From NCBI RefSeq assembly GCF_001038625.1, contig NZ_CP011803.1, positions 2,046,001-2,110,000 on the forward strand: a stretch of DNA of 64,000 bases, given 5' to 3'. The translations under genes were made by a program, and so were the position numbers. The DNA comes from Clostridium carboxidivorans P7 (GTDB taxonomy: Bacteria > Bacillota > Clostridia > Clostridiales > Clostridiaceae). Shown here in pieces: positions 1-9,679 of the stretch; the stretch's first letter is position 1; every line of letters begins with the position of its first letter. The notes under the pieces were generated by a model. That model did no database searches, had not been told where the DNA came from, and saw only the letters and a program-made list of their open reading frames with translations.

Positions 1-136
1 CTATACAATGTCCACACTTTATACAAGTTTTATTATTAATTTTAGCCTTTCCATTAACCATTTCAATATCTCTTATAAAACAATCTTTAATACATTCACC
101 ACAACCTATACATTTTTCTGTATTAACATTCATCAT
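1..136 (-). CDS. Partial 4Fe-4S ferredoxin-type protein (N-terminal 45 residues)
   Basis: The N-terminus of a minus-strand gene, cut by the window edge. The readable part has a CxxCxxCxxxC cluster-binding motif at residues 9-19 (C-I-G-C-G-E-C-I-K-D-C). The first cysteines of a second motif (C-I-K-C-G-H-C) lie at the edge, so a two-cluster [4Fe-4S] ferredoxin domain is expected. The start at 136 follows a GGGGAGG ribosome-binding site by eight bases. In clostridia this domain is often a stand-alone electron carrier or the N-terminal domain of a nitroreductase-family flavoprotein. The visible part cannot decide between them. Confidence 0.85.
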   Translation of the reverse strand, partial: MMNVNTEKCIGCGECIKDCFIRDIEMVNGKAKINNKTCIKCGHCI

Positions 137-483
137 ATAATTATCCTCCCCTTAATTCGCTTATATGTTCCATATATAACCTATATTATTTTTTCTATGT
201 TATGATTATATCACTTTATATTAAATTGTGCCCAATTGTTTATATTTTTATATAATGTAAATCTAACTAATTGAGCGCAATCGTCATTTTTAAATAAGCT
301 ATATCCTAAGATTCCCTCAATCTTTCTTTTTTTCTTATACCATAATACAATTCCAAAAAATTACATTTAAAAACATTTCATAAAAAATAATGTTGTATAA
401 AAAAATAGCTATTACTTTAAGTTAACGCAATAGCCATTTTACATACATAATTATTTTCTACAAACTTTTTACATGTCAAACTT
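137..483. other. Intergenic region between two minus-strand genes
   Basis: No open frame with a ribosome-binding site was found. The part near 200-210 reads TATAAT on the minus strand and could be the -10 box for the ferredoxin-type gene. No convincing -35 box was seen. A short palindrome, AATTG-tgcc-CAATT, lies at 223-236. The terminator of the chemoreceptor gene occupies 402-440. Nothing else is recognisable. Confidence 0.5.
402..440 (-). terminator. Rho-independent terminator of the CZB chemoreceptor gene
   Basis: The arms AAAATAGCTATT (402-413) and AATAGCCATTTT (429-440) pair with one G-U. On the minus strand the stem is followed by a run of T. It lies about 45 bases past the stop of the chemoreceptor gene at 484. 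Confidence 0.75.
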
Positions 484-1875
484 TTAAGATAATAATTTTT
501 TTATTCCACCCATTAAAGTAAACACTTTCTTAGAACACATGTCCATTTTTTCAAGACATTGTTCTGCCAACTTTATGTCCCCTCTCTCATATGCAATAAC
601 AGCCTCTTTTGCTGCATCATGCAATTCTATATGAGGTTTTTCTAATTCTATAAAAGCTTTATTATCTCTAAACTTATCACACCCTATACCATAATACCAC
701 TTTCCAAGCCTACATCCCTTATAGTCTCCTACAACATTAATATTTACTTTTTCATTACCAAGAAACATATTATATACTTTCCATCTCCAAAGTAAGTGAT
801 CAGTTTCATAAACATTTATCATATCACAATCTGTTAAACAAAATCTATCTTCAATCATGTCTAATCTAATGGAATCTATCTTTTTACTTAAGTCATATAT
901 AGTTTTTCCCATTCCAACACAACCGTTATCTATATAATCAGCATGTTGTGATAATTCCATAATACTGCTAGTAAAGGATTGAGTCACTGCAGTTTGTTCT
1001 TCTGTATTTGCTGTAACCTGATCAACTGTTTCATTAACAGTATCTATGGAATGGTCAATTAAGTTAATTGAATCCAATGAATTATTAACTAATTGTTTAC
1101 CTGAATCCAATTGTTTAGATGTTTGTTCAATTTTATTAACCGATGAATCTATATCATTTTGTAGAGCGGAAACATTGTTTTGTATATCTAAAACCGAATT
1201 TGTAGTGTGTTCAGCAAGTTTTTTAACTTCGTTTGCAACAACAGCAAAGCCTTTACCATGCTCCCCTGCTCTTGCTGCTTCAATGGAAGCATTTAATGCC
1301 AATAAACCTGTTTGATCTGCAATACCTTTTACAATATCAATTATTTCATTTATCTTATGAGTTTTTTCTTTAACCATTTGCATTTTATTATTTATAATCT
1401 CAATATCCTCAAATGACTTTTTTACAAATTCAATAGATTCAGATACACTTGATACCCCCGCTTCAGATACTTGTTTTGTATCACTTGAGTATTGTGACAT
1501 TTTCTGAGACATATTAGAAACTTCCTCAATAGATGCTGCTAATTCTTCACTATTTGCTGACATGGAATGTAATGCTTCCGTTTGTGTATCAACACTTTTA
1601 ATAATATCCCTAACAGAATCCATTCTAGTTACCTTTTGTAGTAAATCATTTACTTCAAGAACTGATTTTCTCCTTGAACTACATAATACATCTATAACCT
1701 CATTCCATTTGTCTACTACATCACTGCATTTTACATCATCTAAAGTTAATTTTCTTGGTTTTCCCTGTATTACATCAGAAAATAGCTTTATAAGTACATC
1801 CTTATGAATGTACTCTGCATTACTTAAATATTCACTTTTTTTCTCTTCTGTGTTTTTTAATAATTTTTTAAACAA
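484..1875 (-). CDS. Cytosolic methyl-accepting chemotaxis protein with C-terminal CZB zinc-binding domain
   Basis: A soluble chemoreceptor of 463 residues that would signal to the CheA/CheW complex in the cytoplasm. No membrane segment is present. The signalling hairpin tip ([12 protein letters not shown]) lies near residue 200. The C-terminal 110 residues match the chemoreceptor zinc-binding (CZB) fold: His in DHLLW (about 358), Cys in GCRLGKWY (about 387) and the HIELH pair (about 413-417) are the expected ligands. CZB domains are known to sense zinc and oxidants such as hypochlorous acid, so redox or zinc sensing is inferred. The start is TTG at 1875 behind AGGGGGAC. No che genes are nearby. 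Confidence 0.92.
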   Translation of the reverse strand: MFKKLLKNTEEKKSEYLSNAEYIHKDVLIKLFSDVIQGKPRKLTLDDVKCSDVVDKWNEVIDVLCSSRRKSVLEVNDLLQKVTRMDSVRDIIKSVDTQTEALHSMSANSEELAASIEEVSNMSQKMSQYSSDTKQVSEAGVSSVSESIEFVKKSFEDIEIINNKMQMVKEKTHKINEIIDIVKGIADQTGLLALNASIEAARAGEHGKGFAVVANEVKKLAEHTTNSVLDIQNNVSALQNDIDSSVNKIEQTSKQLDSGKQLVNNSLDSINLIDHSIDTVNETVDQVTANTEEQTAVTQSFTSSIMELSQHADYIDNGCVGMGKTIYDLSKKIDSIRLDMIEDRFCLTDCDMINVYETDHLLWRWKVYNMFLGNEKVNINVVGDYKGCRLGKWYYGIGCDKFRDNKAFIELEKPHIELHDAAKEAVIAYERGDIKLAEQCLEKMDMCSKKVFTLMGGIKKLLS

Positions 1876-2131
1876 AAATAGTCCCCCTAACTTTTATTTA
1901 ATATTGTTTAATATATAAAATTCAATGTACTAACCTTTAAATTTTACATGTTTGCACTAACTTGCATAATTTTATTCATTCTTCACCAAGAACAAATTAT
2001 AACATATTTAATTAACATTTGTCATATATTTGCTGTAATTTGTAGAAAAAAGTTTTATTTGTCAATTCTTGTTCAAAAAATCTTAAGTCAACTTTTTTAC
2101 ATTATTTTTAAACATTACTATCATTCTCTGG

Positions 2132-2137
2132 TATAAT
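2132..2137 (+). promoter_or_regulatory. Probable -10 box of the AgrA/AgrC-like operon
   Basis: A consensus TATAAT ends 30 bases before the response-regulator start. No good -35 box is visible at 17 bp, which would fit an activator-dependent promoter. No clear LytTR direct repeat was found. Confidence 0.5.
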
Positions 2138-2167
2138 GTATTTGTATGTTTAGAAGGGATGATGTGC

Positions 2168-2884
2168 ATGTTTAAAATTGCAGTTTGTGATGATGAAATA
2201 CTTCAAAGGCTTGACATTATAAATAAACTGAAAAGCGCATTAGAAAATATGGATTTTGTTTTTGAAGTTGAAGAATTTACTAGTGGTGAAGAACTACTTT
2301 CTTGCAAAAGTTATTTTGATATTATTTTTCTAGATGTAAAAATGCATAAGCTTTCAGGAATAGATGTAGCTAAAAAACTAAGAGAAAATAAAAATAATTC
2401 CAAAATCATTTTTATAACATCCTTTAAAGAATATGTATTTCAAGCTTTTGATGTATCAGCATTTCATTATCTAATGAAACCTGTATCTAAAGAAAAGATA
2501 TTAAAAGTTACAAATAAAGTTTTAAGATCATTTAATAAAGAAAAAAATGACGATTTGTATATAGTAATTACAAAAAGCAGACGAGCCATTAAAGTATTAT
2601 TAAATAGTATATACTTCTTCGAAATGCAAAATAGAATTGTAATTATACATACAACTAATGGAAGTATAGAATATTATGATAAAATTTCAAATATAGAAGA
2701 AAAAATTCCAAGTAGTGATTTTTTTAGATGTCACAGAAGCTATATAGTTAATTTAAAATATGTAATGAAGTTTGATAAATCAACCATAACACTTGATAAT
2801 AATGAAAAGATACTGCTATCTCAAAGTAGATATGATGACTTTTCAAAAGCATTTCTAATTTATTTAAAAAAAGGTCAGGTGTAA
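2168..2884 (+). CDS. LytTR-family response regulator, AgrA-like
   Basis: A transcription regulator of 238 residues. The N-terminal receiver begins KIAVCDDE, with the phospho-acceptor Asp in IIFLDVKM near residue 55. A lysine in LMKPVS closes the active site. The C-terminal LytTR DNA-binding domain (about 135-235) contains the typical FFRCHRSYIVNL stretch. The start at 2168 is preferred over ATGs at 2159 and 2162, because AGAAGGG at 2152-2158 is correctly spaced only for the third ATG. It is followed two bases later by its kinase. No agrB/agrD genes are present, so the signal is unknown. Confidence 0.9.
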   Translation: MFKIAVCDDEILQRLDIINKLKSALENMDFVFEVEEFTSGEELLSCKSYFDIIFLDVKMHKLSGIDVAKKLRENKNNSKIIFITSFKEYVFQAFDVSAFHYLMKPVSKEKILKVTNKVLRSFNKEKNDDLYIVITKSRRAIKVLLNSIYFFEMQNRIVIIHTTNGSIEYYDKISNIEEKIPSSDFFRCHRSYIVNLKYVMKFDKSTITLDNNEKILLSQSRYDDFSKAFLIYLKKGQV

Positions 2885-2886
2885 AT

Positions 2887-4227
2887 ATGTTCGATATTAC
2901 TATAATAGAAAAACTAGTTGGAATTATAAATTCTACAGCAAATGTTATCATGCTTTACATATTATTCAAGAGATTTTTAGGCTTTAAAATAAATAAGTTA
3001 TACATAATTTTAACAATGGCTGTAACCGTAAACGTACCTTCGCTTACTGCAAGGATGTTAAATATAGACGGAATTTATGAATGGATACTTATATCAATAT
3101 ATGCCTTTATTTTATCCCTAATTTTTTGTAAGGGAACATATTTCAAAAAATTTATATCAATAATAATTTACACTTGTCTTGGAGAACTTGTTCAATATAC
3201 AACAATACCCTTAATTTATGTATCCTCCTATATTAATATAGGAAATTCACCTTATAAAACTAATCTTATAAGAATGTTAATAAATCAATCATCTGTAATT
3301 TGTTCAACTTTGCTTTTTATTTTTATAATAAATTTTATAACAAAACATTTTTTTTCATATGAAGCTTCTGGTACCATAAAATATGGATTGCTTTTTACTA
3401 TTCCCAATATATTTATAGTAATTATACTATGTGAATATTTTAAGATTTACTACATTACTAATGGTACAGGATTTAATTCTTTATTTGGTAATATTAAAAT
3501 GATAGTTTTATCTTCCATGGCTCTAATTTGCTCATTATCTATTATAATAATTTTAGATAAACTTCTTAAAGAAAATAAACTTAATGAAAAAGAATTGTTA
3601 TTAAAACATCAATTTGATATACAATCAAAACATTATAAAAACTTACAAAAACAGTTTGAAAATACGAAAGTATTTAGACATGATTTAAATAATCATTTAA
3701 TTTGCATTAAAAATCTAATGGATAATAATGATATAAAAAGTGCAGAAAAGTACCTTAAAAAAATCACCAAGTCTGTAGAATGCCTTAATTTAAAAGTAAA
3801 TACAGGAAACCCCTTTGCTGACGCCGTTATAAGTGAAAAGTACAATATTTGCATAAACAAGAATATAGAATTTAAATGCAATGTAAAAATACCAAATAAC
3901 TCTAAAATTGATCCATTTGATTTGTGTGTATTGCTTGCAAATGCTTTAGACAATGCAATAGAAGCCTGTGATAAAATTACACAAAAAAATATATTAAAAT
4001 TTATACACATAAGAAGCATATTAAATAAATCGTTTATTATATTTGAAATAAAAAATAGTATTGTAGGATATTTAAGTGAAAATAAACTTAACACAAGTAA
4101 AGATGATGCTTCAAATCACGGTTTAGGACTTTTAAGTATTAAAAATACTGCAAATAAATACTTAGGCACTACTTATATTGAAATTAGTAAAAATTTATTT
4201 ACTTTAAACATTATGCTGCAAATTTAA
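2887..4227 (+). CDS. AgrC-like sensor histidine kinase (GHKL)
   Basis: A membrane kinase of 446 residues. The first 200 residues contain six or seven hydrophobic segments, as in AgrC peptide sensors. A coiled region is followed by the H-box (RHDLNNH, His near 265). The ATPase domain has the N-box NALDNAIEAC and the G-box GLGLLSIKN. It would phosphorylate the LytTR regulator encoded two bases upstream. In known AgrC proteins the ligand is a cyclic peptide. No precursor or AgrB processing enzyme is encoded here, so a peptide ligand is only an inference. Confidence 0.9.
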   Translation: MFDITIIEKLVGIINSTANVIMLYILFKRFLGFKINKLYIILTMAVTVNVPSLTARMLNIDGIYEWILISIYAFILSLIFCKGTYFKKFISIIIYTCLGELVQYTTIPLIYVSSYINIGNSPYKTNLIRMLINQSSVICSTLLFIFIINFITKHFFSYEASGTIKYGLLFTIPNIFIVIILCEYFKIYYITNGTGFNSLFGNIKMIVLSSMALICSLSIIIILDKLLKENKLNEKELLLKHQFDIQSKHYKNLQKQFENTKVFRHDLNNHLICIKNLMDNNDIKSAEKYLKKITKSVECLNLKVNTGNPFADAVISEKYNICINKNIEFKCNVKIPNNSKIDPFDLCVLLANALDNAIEACDKITQKNILKFIHIRSILNKSFIIFEIKNSIVGYLSENKLNTSKDDASNHGLGLLSIKNTANKYLGTTYIEISKNLFTLNIMLQI

Positions 4228-4401
4228 CAATTTTTATAATGCATATTAAAATCAACCATAAATGTACCATTCACTACAATTAAACATATTATTTACAACA
4301 CTAACGTTATTTCCCCTATTTTCCTACCGATACTATCTATAGGTGTACTTTTAAGTATATGCCTAAATTAAATATCTAATTAAGGAAAGGAAGTTATTCA
4401 T

Positions 4402-5133
4402 ATGAAAATTAGTGGAGTATCTAATGTAATTAATAAGAATACAGCAAGTGCACTATTAAATAAGAGTAATACCACTAACAAACAAAATAGTCCTTTTGAA
4501 AAGCAAAAATCACAAATTCAAAAGCAAATAAATGATGTTGAAAAGAGTAATATCTCTAAAGAAGAAAAAGCTTCAAAAATAAAAGAACTTGAAAAAAGTT
4601 TGCAAGACATTGAAGAAAAAGAAATGGCAGAAAAAGCTCAAAAAGTACTACAAAACTCTGATGTGGAAAATATTAAACCTAAAAAGGAATCAGAAAATAG
4701 TGAAAAAACTAAAGTTGAAAACGATGAAGGCAATCAAGTACTAAATAAAGATGTTATGTATGGTTTGACTTCAGCTTCATCTCATATGAAAATTGGTAAA
4801 GTTGCGTATGCAGTATACAAGGATGCAATGCTTAGAGGTAAAATGGATGTAGCACAAAGGGCATTGTCCTATACTTCAAATGAACTTAAAGAGTCAAGAA
4901 AAAGTACAAAACTGGTTGCAAAAGCCATTAATGAATATAAGAAACAGCTTGAAAAGATTAAAAAGAATGATCGTTCAACTGATAATAAAGACAATATCTC
5001 AATTGATACTATAAAAGAAGCTTCAACTGATACTAAAAAAGAAGTTTCAACTAACATTAACATAAAAAAAACTGACGTTGTAACTGACTCAAATAAGCCA
5101 GTGAATACTAATGCTAACAATAAGAATTCTTAG
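4402..5133 (+). CDS. FlxA-like coiled-coil protein
   Basis: Hydrophilic, 243 residues, with no signal peptide or membrane segment. Residues 32-80 (SPFEKQKSQIQKQINDVEK and onward to KELEKSL) match the FlxA-like family pattern of short charged coiled coil. A second helical block (about 120-195) is followed by a Thr/Asn/Lys-rich tail that looks disordered. FlxA in E. coli is flagellar-regulated, but its function is unknown. A good AGGAAAGGAAG ribosome-binding site precedes the ATG. It sits alone between the AgrA/AgrC-like pair and a chemoreceptor gene. A role in motility or surface biology is only suggested by context. Confidence 0.65.
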   Translation: MKISGVSNVINKNTASALLNKSNTTNKQNSPFEKQKSQIQKQINDVEKSNISKEEKASKIKELEKSLQDIEEKEMAEKAQKVLQNSDVENIKPKKESENSEKTKVENDEGNQVLNKDVMYGLTSASSHMKIGKVAYAVYKDAMLRGKMDVAQRALSYTSNELKESRKSTKLVAKAINEYKKQLEKIKKNDRSTDNKDNISIDTIKEASTDTKKEVSTNINIKKTDVVTDSNKPVNTNANNKNS

Positions 5134-5543
5134 TTTCTTAAATATTTTATTATAATTTAATCATAAAAATTTTTTACTAATATTATAATAACAGCTGTTC
5201 ATACAATGTTATTTTTGAATTTTATATATCTATAAAAATACTTGTGGCAAGAAAATTATTCTTGCCACATTTACATATCTATATGGATCTCATATATAAA
5301 TTTGTTTATTTTTCTATTACTTTTCTAAAATATTAATAAAATTTATAATAAACATTTAACATTTTTTTAACTGTTCTCATGCAAATGTACATTACACAAT
5401 TAACAATATATTGACCATGCTCATTTTTGGTGTTAAAATATTCGTAATAAAAACATTATTCCCTATATTCTTACAAATTACCAGCACTAATTTAAGTTAC
5501 AAATACACTAAATGAAAACATCATTTGAATTTGGAGGAATTTT
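5134..5543. other. Intergenic region with one hairpin
   Basis: A 410-base gap between two plus-strand genes. It holds a perfect inverted repeat at 5243-5269 and otherwise very AT-rich DNA. No small gene with a ribosome-binding site was found. The promoter of the downstream chemoreceptor must lie here but has no clear -35/-10 pair and no recognisable sigma-D sequence. Confidence 0.5.
5243..5269 (+). terminator. Hairpin downstream of the FlxA-like gene
   Basis: TGTGGCAAGAA (5243-5253) pairs perfectly with TTCTTGCCACA (5259-5269) around a five-base loop. It starts 110 bases after the stop codon and lacks a strong T run, so termination is probable but not certain. Confidence 0.5.
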
Positions 5544-7529
5544 ATGAAAAAGCGAAATTCACTACAACTTAAGGCAATTTGTATAATATCTTTTATTTTT
5601 ATTTTAATAATAAGTATTCTTACCGTTATTTGTTATAACAATTCAAAAAAATCAATTTTAAATTCTATGGAAAGCTCTGGCAAACAGACAGTTACTATTC
5701 ATGCTCAAGACTTGTCTTCTTGGGTAAATTCAAGATTATCACAAATGCAGGTAATTGCAAATACAGAATTGGTATCAAGTATGAATTATGATAAAATACT
5801 ACCTTACTTTCAGCGTGAACAAAAAAATTATAATGGAATTTATAATACTTTAGGTATTGGTGATACAAGCGGAAAGCTAATTTTACAAAATGGAACTGTA
5901 ATTGATATAAGTTCTGAAAGCACTTTTTCTTTAGTGATGCAGGGTAAATCAGTTATATCAAATCCATTTAGTGCCAAACAAAGCCCTTCTGATTGGATTA
6001 TATCTATGGAATGTCCCGTAAAAGATACAGGAACTAATAATGTTATTGGTGTTGTAAGCGGTGCTTGCCTTGTTTCTACAGTGTTTAAAGAAACTACTAA
6101 TTTTCATTTAGGAAAAACAGATAAAGTGTATATACTTAATAAAGATGGTACTGTATTATTCCATCCAGACAATAAACTAATTAATACTAGTAACTTTCTA
6201 AAAAGCTCCAACAGTCAATATGCAAGTTTAGTTAAACAAGCTGTTTCTCAAAATAGTTTTTCTGGAGAATTTAAAGATAATACTGAAACAAAAATGCTTT
6301 TTTCATCACACGTTGATGGAACCGATTGGTACATGTTTCTAGAAGTACCTACTAATGAATATATTAGTGGCATAAACTCCTTATTATATTCAACTAGTAT
6401 TCTAGCAATTATTTCAATAATTTTATTAATTATAATACTAACTTTTTTGACAAAATACTTTTTTAACAGATTATTAAATGTATCTACAGCTGCTGAAAGA
6501 GTAGCTGATGGATACCTAGTTAACTATTTACCCGAAACCCCAGATGAATTAGGAACATTTAATGCTACTTTTAATAAAATGGTAAAAAATTTAAAGGACA
6601 TCGTATTAAAGTTAAGAAATGTTTCAAACATTGTTTCATCATCTTCTAAAAATTATAAAGAAATTGGCTTTAAAGTTGCTGAAAGCGCTAAATGTATTCA
6701 AGAAAACATTACAGATTTAGCTTCAGGTTCTAAAGTAGCTGCTTCTGAAATTTCAAACGTTACCAAATATATTGGTGACATGGAAAAGCAATCAAAAAGT
6801 CTAGTAGATATAAGTGTAAATATTGACGCCATGATATTAGAGGCCAAGAACAATGTATCTGATGGTTCCCACAATTTAAATTCTACAATGGACTTATTAG
6901 ACAATATGAAAAATAGTATATTAAATTCTAGTAAAGTTATAACAAAACTTTCTGATGGATCTAAAAACATTGAAAATATAACAACTTCAATAAGCTCTAT
7001 ATCAGATCAAACAAATTTATTAGCTCTAAATGCCAGTATTGAAGCTGCAAGAGCTGGCGAGCATGGTAAAGGTTTTTCTGTAGTGGCAGAAGAAATTAGA
7101 AAATTAGCTGAACAATCTTCTACCTCAACTGAAGAAATATCTAGAGAAATATCTGAAATACAAAAACAAATATTAGAAGCTTCATCAACTATGAAAGACA
7201 GTATAAATTATATGGAATCAGGTACAAGCTCTATGGAAACTATTTCAGATGTATTCTCTAAAATAGCCAATAAAATTGAAAAAATAAAAAATGTCAGTTC
7301 TGATGTATCTGAAATTGCAAAGAAACTGCTAAATGAAAATATAAATATTCATAAAGCTATTTCAAATGTTTCTTCAATAAGTGAAGAAGCTGCTGCCAAT
7401 ACGTCATCTACTGAAGAAATAGTAAATGATCAAGAAAAGATGTTTTTAGAGCTTAAAACTGCTTCAAAGGAGCTAGAAGATCTTTCAATACTATTGTCAA
7501 ACGAAATTTCTAAATTTAAAATTGACTAG
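5544..7529 (+). CDS. Membrane methyl-accepting chemotaxis protein with double Cache sensor
   Basis: A transmembrane chemoreceptor of 661 residues. Segment TM1 (about 9-29) and TM2 (about 277-300) flank an extracellular domain of about 240 residues of dCache_1 type. A HAMP linker follows (about 301-355), then the long cytoplasmic helical hairpin with the conserved tip [16 protein letters not shown] near 495-510. The dCache fold typically binds amino acids or other small molecules. The ligand here cannot be read. The start ATG follows GGAGG. A strong terminator shared with the convergent MBL gene follows. Confidence 0.93.
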   Translation: MKKRNSLQLKAICIISFIFILIISILTVICYNNSKKSILNSMESSGKQTVTIHAQDLSSWVNSRLSQMQVIANTELVSSMNYDKILPYFQREQKNYNGIYNTLGIGDTSGKLILQNGTVIDISSESTFSLVMQGKSVISNPFSAKQSPSDWIISMECPVKDTGTNNVIGVVSGACLVSTVFKETTNFHLGKTDKVYILNKDGTVLFHPDNKLINTSNFLKSSNSQYASLVKQAVSQNSFSGEFKDNTETKMLFSSHVDGTDWYMFLEVPTNEYISGINSLLYSTSILAIISIILLIIILTFLTKYFFNRLLNVSTAAERVADGYLVNYLPETPDELGTFNATFNKMVKNLKDIVLKLRNVSNIVSSSSKNYKEIGFKVAESAKCIQENITDLASGSKVAASEISNVTKYIGDMEKQSKSLVDISVNIDAMILEAKNNVSDGSHNLNSTMDLLDNMKNSILNSSKVITKLSDGSKNIENITTSISSISDQTNLLALNASIEAARAGEHGKGFSVVAEEIRKLAEQSSTSTEEISREISEIQKQILEASSTMKDSINYMESGTSSMETISDVFSKIANKIEKIKNVSSDVSEIAKKLLNENINIHKAISNVSSISEEAAANTSSTEEIVNDQEKMFLELKTASKELEDLSILLSNEISKFKID

Positions 7530-7557
7530 CAGAAACTCTATATGATTAATTTTAAAT

Positions 7558-7607
7558 AAAAAAAGCTATGAAATATAGGATAAATACCCCAATTTCATAG
7601 CTTTTTT
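7558..7607. terminator. Bidirectional terminator between chemoreceptor and MBL genes
   Basis: The stem AAAAAAGCTATGAAAT / ATTTCATAGCTTTTTT has A-run and T-run flanks, so it can work for both convergent genes. Its stem is nearly the same as the terminator at 53077-53124. Confidence 0.85.
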
Positions 7608-7616
7608 ACATATTAC

Positions 7617-8477
7617 CTATAGATCTAGTACTGTTCCCGTTCTATTTATAAAACTTCCTTTACATTCCTCATTAAACATTTTTACAGCCTTTTCACCAGT
7701 GCAATGAGATAATCCTAAAATATTTATATCCAAAGAATTCAAATATTTAATTGACTTCTCTATTCTCTCATCATCTGCTTCAATAAGGTGTGTTCCACCT
7801 ATTATACCTATTACCTTTTCTCCAGTCTTTTCAGTAATTGTATTTATCATATTTAAAAAACCAGGATGAGCACATCCAAGTATAACAATAAGTCCTTTTT
7901 CTGTCTTAAGACATAAAGCTATTTCATCCTCAAAATTATCGATTTCATATTTATCATTAATTTTAATCTTCATATTTTCATTGATTTTTTCAAAAGAATA
8001 GTGTCTATTAAAATTTGAAATTACAAAAGCATTATCATTTATCTTTAATAAATCATCTTTGACAAAATTGATAGGTACCTTTTTACTTTTGATATATTGT
8101 TCATCAAAGTTTATTCCTATATATTTATAACCTACCCCATTTGAAAAATCAATTTTAAGCTTTCCATCAGAATAGTGATATTTGTTGCTTTTTTCAAAAA
8201 AATGCTCACTTATAATAAGCTTAGGTTTTATATCATAATTTTCCAACAATCTTTTAACTCCACCACAATGATCATAATGAGCATGGCTTAAAACTAAAAC
8301 ATCTGTAGTTTTAATATCTACATCCAGTTTTTCAGCATTTTCTATAAAATCTCCACTTTTTCCTGTATCAAACAAAATGTTACAGTTATCCATTTGAATA
8401 AACATTGAAAGTCCGTGTTCATACTTCAAATTTTTACTTTCATCTTCAGTGTTTTCTATTAAAGTAGTTATTTTCAC
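7617..8477 (-). CDS. MBL-fold metallo-hydrolase
   Basis: A soluble metallo-beta-lactamase-fold protein of 286 residues. The metal-binding motif HAHYDHCGG lies at about 65-73. Further ligands are probable in GCAHPG (about 200-205), GGTH (about 228-231) and SHCTG near the C-terminus. This arrangement resembles the subgroup annotated as 7,8-dihydropterin-6-methyl-4-(beta-D-ribofuranosyl)aminobenzene-5'-phosphate synthase-like, common in clostridia and of mostly unknown substrate. The start is GTG at 8477 behind GAGGTGAT. It is transcribed alone, away from a chemoreceptor remnant and towards a shared terminator. Confidence 0.85.
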   Translation of the reverse strand: MKITTLIENTEDESKNLKYEHGLSMFIQMDNCNILFDTGKSGDFIENAEKLDVDIKTTDVLVLSHAHYDHCGGVKRLLENYDIKPKLIISEHFFEKSNKYHYSDGKLKIDFSNGVGYKYIGINFDEQYIKSKKVPINFVKDDLLKINDNAFVISNFNRHYSFEKINENMKIKINDKYEIDNFEDEIALCLKTEKGLIVILGCAHPGFLNMINTITEKTGEKVIGIIGGTHLIEADDERIEKSIKYLNSLDINILGLSHCTGEKAVKMFNEECKGSFINRTGTVLDL

Positions 8478-8489
8478 TTGATCACCTCA

Positions 8490-8576
8490 TTACATTTTTT
8501 CAGCAAATTCTTTTAAAGTTGCTGTTGTAGAATTAAGTTCCTCTACTGCTGCTGAAACCTGTTGTATTGCCGCCAT
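8490..8576 (-). pseudogene. Chemoreceptor C-terminal remnant (28 codons)
   Basis: On the minus strand an open frame of 28 codons plus stop reads MAAIQQVSAAVEEL, then NSTTATLKEFAEKM. This is the typical last helix of a methyl-accepting chemotaxis protein. There is no ribosome-binding site, an in-frame stop lies immediately upstream of the ATG, and the rest of the receptor is missing. It is best read as the relic of a deleted chemoreceptor gene just upstream of the MBL gene. The remaining DNA to 8870 contains nothing else recognisable except the promoter region of the next plus-strand gene. Confidence 0.7.
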
Positions 8577-8870
8577 TTATTTTTGTAATATTTTATTTAA
8601 ATTGTTAAGTATTTCATAATAATGAATAATATATAAACCAACCAACATAACTATTGTCGTAATCATTTTCAATAACTTTAACAGAATTTGAAGTACCAAA
8701 AAATGAATTCAATTTTATTCTAAGCTAAAAAATCATCAAACAAATTTTTATAATATTTTATTATGAATTTTTTGTTAATAAAAGCATCAATTATACACTT
8801 ATAACTTAAATGATTTATAATAGTGTATAATTATCACAAAATAGTAAATTGATATGGAGGGTGAAGATAA

Positions 8871-9365
8871 ATGGTTACAGAAAATGAAAAAAAATTGTAT
8901 GCTGCATTAGACGGACTTAATATAGAATATACAAGATATGAGCATGATGCCGTTTATACCATTGAAGAAATTAAGGAAAAAAATCTTGTTTTTGATGGAG
9001 CTGGTTGTAAAAATCTATTTCTTCGCAATAGAAAAGGTGATATTCATTATCTTGTAGTAGTAGAGGAATCTAAAACCGTTGATTTAAAAAAACTTTCTAA
9101 AGATATAGGCAGCACCCCTTTAAGTTTTGGATCAGAAGAAAGACTATATAATAACCTAGGTTTGATGCGAGGCTCTGTTACTCCTATGGGATTAATAAAT
9201 AATACTGACAAGAAGGTAAAACTCATTATAGACAGTGATTTAGCAAAATCCCAGAAAATAGCTGTTCACCCTAATGTTAACACTGCAACTATTGTTTTAT
9301 CCCTTAAGGATTTAGAAAAATTTGTTCATTGGTGTGGAAATGAATTTTCATACATAAAAATTTAA
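8871..9365 (+). CDS. Prolyl-tRNA deacylase (ProX/YbaK-type editing protein)
   Basis: A free-standing aminoacyl-tRNA editing domain of 164 residues. These proteins hydrolyse mischarged Ala- or Cys-tRNA(Pro) in the cytoplasm. The pattern fits the PrdX/ProX branch: YTRYEHDAVYTIEE at the N-terminus, the KNLFLRNRKGD strand, LMRGSVTPMG in the middle and VHPNVNTATI near the end. Length is normal for the family. The start ATG follows GGAGGGTGA. The gene is monocistronic and ends at a strong hairpin. Clostridial prolyl-tRNA synthetases often need such help in trans. No proS is in the window. Confidence 0.88.
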   Translation: MVTENEKKLYAALDGLNIEYTRYEHDAVYTIEEIKEKNLVFDGAGCKNLFLRNRKGDIHYLVVVEESKTVDLKKLSKDIGSTPLSFGSEERLYNNLGLMRGSVTPMGLINNTDKKVKLIIDSDLAKSQKIAVHPNVNTATIVLSLKDLEKFVHWCGNEFSYIKI

Positions 9366-9410
9366 ATTGTAGTTTTATTTTTGTAAAGCAAATCTTTCCA
9401 ATATTTTTAT

Positions 9411-9449
9411 AACTTTAGCTTCTGCGTTTAAAATACAGAAGCTAAAGTT
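9411..9449 (+). terminator. Terminator of the prolyl-tRNA deacylase gene
   Basis: AACTTTAGCTTCTG (9411-9424) pairs perfectly with CAGAAGCTAAAGTT (9436-9449) in a 14-bp stem. A short T-rich stretch follows. Confidence 0.75.
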
Positions 9450-9590
9450 CATTTTATCCTTATTTATTTATAATTAACAGTATTAATTACTTCTTTTAGT
9501 ATTTAAAAATATTATTATAAATATTATTTTTTAACTTGACATGAGGTTAGCTTTTATGTTAATATTTCATCAAGAAGTTAATATTAACTA

Positions 9591-9679
9591 GTTAAAAGGG
9601 AGTAATTTAAATTATAAAGTCAACAATTCGATTTATATCTGGCTTTGTAAACCTGTTTATGGTAATGAGACTTTTAACA
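9591..9679 (+). ncRNA. yybP-ykoY (manganese) riboswitch aptamer
   Basis: The leader upstream of a TerC gene contains the conserved elements of the Mn2+-sensing yybP-ykoY aptamer in order: AAAAGGGAGTA at the 5' side, GTCAACAATTCG in the first internal loop region, TGTAAACCTGTTTATGG, and TAATGAGACTTTT at the 3' side. The closing helix P1 is GTTAAAAG (9591-9598) with CTTTTAAC (9671-9678). The downstream gene is a classic member of this regulon, which supports the call. Mn2+ binding is expected to stabilise P1 and switch the gene on. Confidence 0.88.

Noticed and set aside
2040..2100. AgrA/VirR-type direct repeats ahead of the LytTR regulator
   Set aside because: The TCAA/TTAAG words there do not form two clear half-sites at a regular spacing.
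4321..4345. CCGATA word upstream of the FlxA-like gene as a sigma-D flagellar promoter
   Set aside because: No TAAA-type -35 element at the needed distance (about 15 bases) was found.
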